A stretch of 64,000 nt of DNA, taken from Hirudo medicinalis (lineage: Eukaryota > Annelida > Clitellata > Hirudinida > Hirudinidae). Position numbers and translations under genes: made by a program. The stretch lies in the NCBI GenBank assembly GCA_011800805.1, contig MPNW01000140.1:12138-76137 (forward strand), written 5' to 3'. A model generated the notes under the pieces. That model was not told the origin of the DNA, ran no database searches, and saw only the letters and a list, made by a program, of their open reading frames with translations. Each line of letters opens with the position of its first letter. Position 1 is the stretch's first letter. Shown one piece after another: positions 57,501-64,000 of this stretch.

Positions 57501-58597
57501 AATATATTGATTTAATTAGTTGTTATTGCTGTTAATTAATTATCAGTGTGGGCAAACCCCTCACTGGTTCACACAATATGCAATGCGAAAAACAAGCAAA
57601 ATCAAAAGAAAAAAAGCAACAAATATGTTAGACTTCTTAACTACAAAGTCAATAGTTGCAGACCAAGTCTCCTTAAAAATTGTGAGATTATTTGAGCTGT
57701 CTCATTATTATAACCTCTCATTGGATCACACAATACGAATAATAATAATAGTAACATAATTACTAATATAATATAATTAATAATAATAGTTAATTTGTAA
57801 GGCGCCATGTGCATAGCGTCAGAGGCGCCTTGTGTTTTCGTTGTCCTGGCTTCATGTTGTTTATCAGAATTATCACTGCTATTATCTTGACACACTTAGG
57901 CTCTATGCAGTTGGAGGGAGAGATGGAAGTTCATGCCTAAGATCAGTGGAGTGCTTTGACCCTCATACTAACAAATGGACTCTTTGTTGTCCCATGTCTA
58001 AAAGGAGAGGAGGAGTTGGAGTAGCAGCCTGTAATGGCTTTTTGTATGCAGTTGGAGGCCATGATGCCCCTGCCAGTAATCCTAGGTCAAGCAGGTTTGA
58101 CTGTGTGGAAAGGTGAGTAGTATATACAAGTATCATTTTTTAAAGACAGATTTTTAATGCCATTCAAGCTCTTAGCTTTTATATCAAGGAACTTTCTAAC
58201 AGCTACTGGCATCTACATTTCTTATTTTAGATATGACCCAAAAACTGACAACTGGACCATTATAGCTCCTATCAACTCTCCCAGGGATGCAGTGGCTGTG
58301 TGTCTTCTTGGAGACAAGCTCTTTGCTGTAGGTGGCTGTAATGGACAGCAATACCTGAGTGATGTTGAGTGCTATGATCCTCAGAACAATTCTTGGAGCC
58401 CGGTAAGATGTATTAAGTTATAATAATTTTATCAATTATATAATTTATTAGGGAATTATTTTTAAAATATTGAGCTTGTGATCATAATTTATTAACAGGT
58501 TAAGCCTCTCTGCATTGGAAGAGCAGGTGCTTGTGTTGTACATCTGAACAATAAGAACATCAACCGATCCCCAGACACCCTAGGTTCCATCAGCTGA
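54530..58597 (+). CDS. BTB-Kelch protein of the KLHL1/4/5 group (ORF1, ends at UGA)
   Basis: Ten exons (54530-54625, 54773-54959, 55136-55332, 55476-55688, 56205-56394, 56597-56821, 57274-57436, 57900-58112, 58231-58402, 58499-58597) give 584 residues. Such proteins are substrate adaptors for cullin-3 ubiquitin ligases, and some bind actin. The order is BTB (about 33-135; [20 protein letters not shown]), BACK (about 140-250; [20 protein letters not shown]) and six kelch blades (about 285-565), for example [12 protein letters not shown] and [42 protein letters not shown] and GGHDAPASN are diagnostic of the KLHL1/4/5 group. The propeller closes with IGRAGACVV. Another 16-18 residues reach the TGA at 58595, after which the same frame stays open for 682 codons. 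Two SINEs and a LINE tail lie in introns. Confidence 0.95.
55850..56049 (+). repeat. tRNA-derived SINE, copy A
   Basis: Begins GCAGGTTGGCCGAATGGGTT (A-box region) and has TGTTCACAACCCAG as B-box region. It then has a shared body through ATGGCAGATCGATTAAAAAA and ends near CAAAAGATCGGATAAATAC. It matches 56934-57104 along its length. It lies in intron 4 of the KLHL gene. Confidence 0.75.
56934..57104 (+). repeat. tRNA-derived SINE, copy B
   Basis: Begins GGCAGGTTGGCTGAATGGGT and has GTTCGCAACCCGGCCTGCAT as B-box region. It then has TGGTAGATCGATTAAAAAG and ends near CAATCAAAAGATC. It is a diverged second copy of the element at 55850, in intron 6 of the KLHL gene. Confidence 0.75.
57720..57860 (-). 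mobile_element. LINE 3' tail fragment
   Basis: On the minus strand a piece with the AAGGCGCCTCTGACGCTATG block is followed by TTACAAATTAACTATTATTA. This is the shared 3' end of the LINE family. It lies in intron 7 of the KLHL gene. Confidence 0.65.
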
Positions 58598-58615
58598 CTA
58601 TCGGCCTGTGGGTCG
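58595..58615 (+). promoter_or_regulatory. Candidate stop-codon readthrough site (TGA CTA)
   Basis: The KLHL stop is TGA followed at once by CTA, the UGA-CUA context linked to readthrough in animal mRNAs. A small hairpin can form four bases after the stop codon (CGGCC, loop TGTG, GGTCG, 58602-58615). No AATAAA occurs between this stop and the next in-frame stop at 60644. Whether readthrough occurs is inference. Confidence 0.6.
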
Positions 58616-60646
58616 TGTAGCGGGAGGGGTCAAGAGAATGCCTATCATGGAAAATCTTTTCTGATTGATCAAGAAGAAAATGACTTTCTTGATCCTCAAT
58701 GGTGCCCCTGCTACATTGACAGAGAAGAGATGCCTTTCAAAGATGCCCAGACAAGCACTGACCCAGATTTTGCTTCTTCTTTCATTCCAGCTATTAGTCA
58801 ACCGTTGAGATTCCAGAACATTCATCTATTCCACTTTAGGAAACTTCTTGAGTGTGATGCTAAAAAAATGAATGATTCTTCGGGTGTGATTGTTGAATTG
58901 AATGAGAAAGTTTCTTCTCTATGTGATCGCATTAACTGCCACCTCTGTGCCCAGCCTTTGAGTCCTTTGAAATCAACCAATGAACCAAGGCTTGTACCTA
59001 CATTTGCAGAGCTGAAGGCAGCCTTTGCAGTGAATCTATGTGAAAAAGTCTTTAATAATAGCTATCAAAATAAACATTTGGGGAAGGAGTCAAACAGACT
59101 TGCAAATATTCTTCCATATGGGAGACCAATGTCAACATTTGAGATGAGAGATCTTGAAGATTTCCAATTGTTTCCTCCAGGGGATGAGTGCATTCCAGAT
59201 TACCATAAACATGAGAAGAGAATGTGTACATCACTCATGGAGACAACCCTTGACATCCCTATGAGTTACCAAAGATGTGACAAAGTCATTCTAAAAGAAA
59301 AGGGAGTGTTGGATTGTCTTAGTAAACTCCATTTTGATAAACGTGTCATAGCGCAAAGCTGCAGTCCCCATTCTAATAATTTAATTGCAGATAGGTTCTC
59401 AATTTTCAATCCTTGCTATGAAAGCACAACTCCTCCAGATGAAAAAGAGACAGATCCATCTTTAGTTAGATTTTCTAAAGCTGTTAAATTCTTGCATCTT
59501 TCCTCCCATGAGCGACCATTCTTTTCTGTTTCTAATGAGCATTTTCATAAAGTTGCAGTAAAGCTTAAAAGCAGAAGCTCATCTTTTAGTGGTGAGAAAT
59601 CTGCTTCTTTCAATTCACCTGGCAAAATGCCTCCTCCTCTTCCCTCCAGGAACAAATACAATGTGAAATCATTTGATTTAGTTTCTCCTTTTTCAGGCTC
59701 CAAAGACTCCAATGTCATTAGTTGTCCTTTAAATCCCATGCAGTCGAGCATCAAAGTGGGTCATCTTCACAAAAAAGACCCAAAGAACAGAATTTCTTGG
59801 TCTGGCTCTCCTAGTATTGTTGCTATGAAACCTGATGTCATTCCTTCTCTTCCTGTGAGACCAAACTCAATATCTGATGCAAATGAAGAATTCTATTCTG
59901 TTAGACAATGGTGCCACAAGTTTCCTGAAAGGTCCACGAGCGGAAAATCTGCCGCAGAAAAAATGTTCACATCGTCGAGATTGTCTGCTGACTTCTCTGG
60001 GCAAGTTATCTATGAGCGAGATGAGGGCAATGAGGAAGGAAAGAATAGTGATGAAGTATGTGATCCTGATAGGGCAAATGTGGAAGAGAATGTCTATTGG
60101 GAACTGGAGAACCAATGCAAAGAAAATTCTGAAAATACAGAAGGCACAGTAAAATCAGATCTTTCCTGTTGTTCTATGAACAATTCCAAAAGCTTTTCAG
60201 ACTTTGTTCTGGGAAAGAGTCAAACTTTGACAGAAAATGCTGCAGGGGATTATGGCCAATCCAACTGCTATGAAGATATTCAATTTTCAGAGAAGAATGT
60301 TTCTCTTTCCAACAGAGACTTATATAATGTTCCCTTCAAGAAACTGAGCAAGACAACTACAGTCAAGAGTTATGTCAGTTTAACATCAAAGGAGAAGAGG
60401 CCAAACCCTCTGCTAAAAAATTTGAATGCAGCCACTTCTTGTGAAACAAAGTTGACCTCCTTAAGCAATAATTCTGTTCCATCATCTGTTAGGAAAATCT
60501 CATCAAAGAAGCTGCAGGCAAAGCCAATTGTTCCTGAAAAGCCGAAAAAATTGAGGGATTCATCTGGCCAAAGGAGGCAGAGGTGTCCAACACCACCAAG
60601 GTTATCACCTAATGGTCTTTCCATAGAAGACATTGTCCAGATATGA
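58598..60646 (+). CDS. In-frame 3' extension (ORF2) of the KLHL gene, probable readthrough product
   Basis: 682 codons stay open directly after the KLHL UGA, in the same frame and the same exon. The first ATG is at 58730 (638 codons from there). It could therefore be a readthrough C-terminal extension (total about 1,267 residues), a second cistron, or a product of unseen alternative splicing. The sequence is Ser/Lys-rich and mostly disordered, with a possible short helix near 58855-58920. SH3-ligand-like motifs are PPPLPSR (about 59632), PSLPVRP (about 59845) and PIVPEKPKK (about 60524). Tyrosine motifs of SH2-ligand type are YSVR (about 59896), YWEL (about 60096), YEDI (about 60269), YNVP (about 60322) and YVSL (about 60370). 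No catalytic domain is visible. Poly(A) signal at 60745-60750. Function is unknown; a docking tail is my inference. Confidence 0.8.
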   Translation, partial: LSACGSCSGRGQENAYHGKSFLIDQEENDFLDPQWCPCYIDREEMPFKDAQTSTDPDFASSFIPAISQPLRFQNIHLFHFRKLLECDAKKMNDSSGVIVELNEKVSSLCDRINCHLCAQPLSPLKSTNEPRLVPTFAELKAAFAVNLCEKVFNNSYQNKHLGKESNRLANILPYGRPMSTFEMRDLEDFQLFPPGDECIPDYHKHEKRMCTSLMETTLDIPMSYQRCDKVILKEKGVLDCLSKLHFDKRVIAQSCSPHSNNLIADRFSIFNPCYESTTPPDEKETDPSLVRFSKAVKFLHLSSHERPFFSVSNEHFHKVAVKLKSRSSSFSGEKSASFNSPGKMPPPLPSRNKYNVKSFDLVSPFSGSKDSNVISCPLNPMQSSIKVGHLHKKDPKNRISWSGSPSIVAMKPDVIPSLPVRPNSISDANEEFYSVRQWCHKFPERSTSGKSAAEKMFTSSRLSADFSGQVIYERDEGNEEGKNSDEVCDPDRANVEENVYWELENQCKENSENTEGTVKSDLSCCSMNNSKSFSDFVLGKSQTLTENAAGDYGQSNCYEDIQFSEKNVSLSNRDLYNVPFKKLSKTTTVKSYVSLTSKEKRPNPLLKNLNAATSCETKLTSLSNNSVPSSVRKISSKKLQAKPIVPEKPKKLRDSSGQRRQRCPTPPRLSPNGLSIEDIVQI

Positions 60647-62175
60647 TGATTGTCATTTACACATGTACTTATTTCTATCATTGTTACACTTAAGAGATTT
60701 TTAAAATATTAAATATTACATTTTTGAGAATGTTATTCATGGAAAATAAATCAATTCTCTTTTTGTAATACGCTTTGTCAATACAGTGATACTTTTCTTT
60801 TGCATGTTCTTTGTCTGATAAAAAGATTGACATGCTCTTTTTATAAACCTTTTATTTTGGATTTTTTTATTGTATATAATCAATAAACAATGAAGAATCA
60901 AACTGTAAAAGGGCAGTCGTAAGAGACATTCTTCTGTGTACCTGTACCTTTTCTAGGAATAGTTCTTTTTTTACCTCTTATGCTTGGATTGGTAGCTTTT
61001 TATTTTAACTCTTCATCAGCAATAAGCAGCAACACATAGCTAGAGTTTATATTTTTATTGCATTGTTGCGTTAATTTATTTTTCAGGTTACTACTGTAGC
61101 CTTCTCAACAATTCCACTTTAGAATGATCATTAATTAGTCTTCATAATAATCATTATAGTTATCGTATACTTTAATCTTACAATCCAATCCTTAATTTTT
61201 ATCATCATGATATATCGTGTGGTATTTTTCATTCTAAATTTTTTTATTCGAATATGCAAATTGGCCATTGCTTCCATCAAATTTTGATCAATTTTAATTT
61301 GTCATTTTTTTTGAATTTTTGCTAGTTCCTTTATTCAAATATTTGTTGTGCTTTTTAAAGCTTTTGACATGTTTTCAATATTCACCTCACTTCTTTTCAT
61401 TCTTGTTACAGTTGATGCACCTGATCGGTTCTTGGCTATTGCTATCTTGGCTATCTTTGTAATACATGGCCCTTGGACTTAAGTGCATCAATAACTTATC
61501 AGAGGGTTGCATATTAAAAATTACTTTGGCATTGCTGTCATTCCTGGCTAAAATTATTGATTCACTTATTGGACATTTTCTTGATTGTTTTGAGGTGTAT
61601 CAATATGATGTGCATTTTGCTAGTTCTGTTACAGGATTTCTGAAAAACTAGTCGGGATACATTAATGTTGCATTCCCTGCCTGTGATCAAATCATTTTAG
61701 AGATATCTTGAATTTATTCATTTCGTGATTGAGAATAAGTTTTAGGTTTACGAGAGGCTCTACCTGCCGTGTTGCGTTATTCGAAATATTTTTGACGAAA
61801 TCAGTAAGTGTTCACCTCCAATATTGGTTTTGGGATTCCACAAAATTTTCTATTTGGTCTTTATTGTGTTAATGTGTTCTTGATGAGTTGCTCGCTAATT
61901 TCGTCAGTGTAAGTGACGTTACAAGTACATCAAACCTTTCAACTTTGTTTTAGGTTGTGGTAAACATTTCACCTAATCTGTGTTGTCTTGGAAACAGATA
62001 CTAACTTGGCAGGAGCGACCGTATAAAATGTTCCTGCTGTCTTCAGCAGTCATGCTGGCTGCGGGGTTTCTAAAGACCTAGGGTCTAGGGAGATACTATC
62101 ACATCTCGGCAGATTTCATTTTCGATAAAAGATTGAAGTCCATAAAGTAATTTGTGGGAATCGGAGGAATCTACG
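60647..62175. other. Intergenic
   Basis: Holds the 3' untranslated region of the KLHL/ORF2 mRNA (AATAAA at 60745, another in TCAATAAACAATG near 60881). After that, AT-rich sequence without supported coding, and presumably the promoter of the gene at 62176. Confidence 0.6.
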
Positions 62176-63394
62176 ATGTCAGACAGGGAAACTAAAAAGC
62201 TTCAGATACCCATAACAGGAGGAGAAATGAAGTTGTTAAAGAAGCTATCGATTTTCACTAAATGTGATTTATTTACTAAAAATAAGCAGATGTTGGTTAG
62301 AAAGAATAGATACAGGTCAACAAGACCGAACTCGACCGATTGCGTGCTGGAAGAACCTCAAGCAGACGACAAAGGAGACCAAGTGTTTTGCGGTGATCGT
62401 GCTTCGTTATGCAACATTGAAGCATCGAGTCTGAAATTGTGTTCTCTCATTAAGAAAAGCCCAACCTTAACAGGATTGGAACCAAGATCTGTTATGATGA
62501 AGATGATTGAAACAAACGAGGAGGAACTTTTGGCAATGGAATCTGATCCCACGAGTACCAAAGTGATTCATTGTTTTTAAATAAGTTACATATTCCTTTA
62601 CAAATCCGCCGTTAAAGTCTCTCTTGAGAGATGGAACTACTTATTTCCTCCCTAAATTGATTTTTAAATTTGTAATCTACATATCTTGAATTCATCTACA
62701 TATCTTGAATATAATTATATTTAATGTCAATTAAGGAGTGGTTTAACTTTATTGTGATGAGATCAGGTCGAAGAACGATTTACATTGAGAATGCTGGATA
62801 ATCTGAAAACTGAATTTAAAGCTCGCTCAGAGCATGAAATAGGATTGAAAGATTTCAAAGTAATATTAAGGCAAAATTGCTCTGAAATATTTACAAAAGT
62901 AAATTACACTTACTCTATTTTTAGATGTTTTAAATTTAATGCCTTTAAAAATATCCTTTTTTTTTATATATTGTTTATAGTTAATAAATTTTGCTAAAAA
63001 AGTTACTTTTCTCCACAATGCTGATAGCTAAAATATAATATCTACAAAAATTTGCTAACCTAACCCATTACAGGAAAGAGACATGGAGACATTTTTTCAA
63101 AGGATTGATTGCTTTTCTGATGGCTTTATTACCTTGGATGCTTTGTGCAGTTACATGCAACTCATATGCTCAAAAAGCTTTTACATCAAAGATAAAGAAA
63201 AAGAAATGTTCTTCAAGTTACCCGCCAAATGCGTCACCTCTCCACATAGGGAGGATGTCTTGAGGGCTGTGCAATTGTGGAAAGATCCTGTTCAACACTG
63301 TCTTAGTGAGTCATTTGCCTGCTGTAGCAAAGATGGAGTCTTAAGCTTCTGGTCAATGGCTGGGCCAAAGTTGAAGAAATCCAAATGCCTAGTT
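62176..63394 (+). CDS. N-terminal part of a WDR49/WDR64-like gene, runs off the window
   Basis: Three phase-0 exons are visible: 62176-62562, 62767-62898 and 63074-63394; a donor (GTAAGA) at 63395 leads out of the window. The first ATG is at 62176. The first exon is basic and unrecognised. Exon 2 has RMLDNLKTEFKARSEHEIGL and DFKVILRQNC. Exon 3 has an EF-hand-like loop region (FFQRIDCFSDGFITLDALCS), then HREDVLRAVQLWKD and CCSKDGVLSFW, which looks like a first WD-type strand. Helices, an EF-hand and then WD repeats is the order seen in WDR49/WDR64-type proteins, but without the propeller the assignment stays tentative. The donor chosen for exon 1 (GTGATT) is weak. Confidence 0.5.
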
Positions 63395-64000
63395 GTAAGA
63401 ACATGTTGAATATAAAATATTCATTTTTGAGTATAAATTACCAAGTATAAAACACACGAGTATAAAATAATTTACTTTTTTTTAAAAACTTTATTGAACC
63501 TCAAGAGCATAACAAAGAGCACATACATAAATGACAAAACAGTTCAAAGGGATCATAAAAAAAAAACAAATAAAATTCTCAATAACAGACATAAAAAGGG
63601 ATATAATGGATATATAGGGGATTATGAGCGACAATCTGTAAAAACTCAGATTTTTTAGTTCTTCAAAATATAGTTTTATAAACAGTTTAAGGGTATTAGC
63701 AAATTTATGGTCATACTTAAACACCCATCCCTAACAAATCCATTCCTGTAATGAACTTTGCAATCATCAATGATTGTACTACCCATGTTAATACAATTTT
63801 CTCTTCATACATATACATGAATTAACAGTTTAGGCATTTATTGATCCATAAATATTAAGTACATTGCTAGAAATAAAGGTATTAACAGCTGAAAGTAGTG
63901 GGAAAATGTAAAATAGCAGTAATAAACCTTTTATGAAGTACATGCAAGGGAAGAAATTTGGAAGGGTAAGTGGTTGCCCATGCAATATTGCAATATGCTG
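63395..64000. other. Probable intron of the WDR-like gene
   Basis: AT-rich, with no exon that continues the frame of 63074-63394 before the window ends. The Phe/Ile-rich minus-strand ORF at 63491-63724 looks like low-complexity sequence. Confidence 0.5.

Overview
The window is nuclear DNA of an invertebrate animal. It is AT-rich, with genes split by short GT-AG introns (a few GC-AG). Mobile debris includes hAT and MULE transposons, CR1-like LINE fragments, tRNA-like SINEs and ATT/AAT microsatellites. The proteins identified are animal or eukaryote-wide: cactin, RNA polymerase II and III subunits and a KLHL1/4/5-type BTB-Kelch protein. No species can be named from the sequence. Two isolated N characters, one beside a perfect 104-bp duplication, point to a draft assembly, so single-base anomalies need caution. 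Exon boundaries were read by eye from splice signals, reading phase and family alignment.

Layout. 1-1490 (-): 5' part of cactin. 1491-6576: a decayed MULE transposase interrupted by a hAT element with intact ends. 6577-14824 (+): a divergent but fully open paralogue of the RNA polymerase III second-largest subunit (RPC2), 29 exons. 16846-23609 (+): an unrecognised membrane protein of four diverged repeats, with a second hAT copy and a LINE fragment in its introns. 23610-32836: a gene desert with LINE remains. 32837-33241 (+): intronless RPB4 (POLR2D), lying between two pieces of what looks like one LINE. 35116-39974 (+): ankyrin-repeat gene. 42404-44145 (-): leucine-rich-repeat transmembrane protein, head to head with 44519-53226 (+), the conserved POLR3B/RPC2 gene in 23 exons, which carries an apparent 1-base deletion. 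54530-58597 (+): KLHL1/4/5-type gene whose UGA stop is followed in frame by 682 more open codons (to 60646). 62176-63394 (+): start of a gene resembling WDR49/WDR64.

The most interesting items are: (1) the BTB-Kelch ORF1-UGA-CUA-ORF2 arrangement, which suggests programmed stop-codon readthrough adding a long tail rich in SH3- and SH2-ligand-like motifs; (2) a second, open RPC2 gene that has lost near-invariant residues; (3) the four-repeat membrane protein with exon boundaries repeating at equivalent places. Three loci encode core Pol II/III subunits, but nothing in the sequence shows that they are co-regulated.
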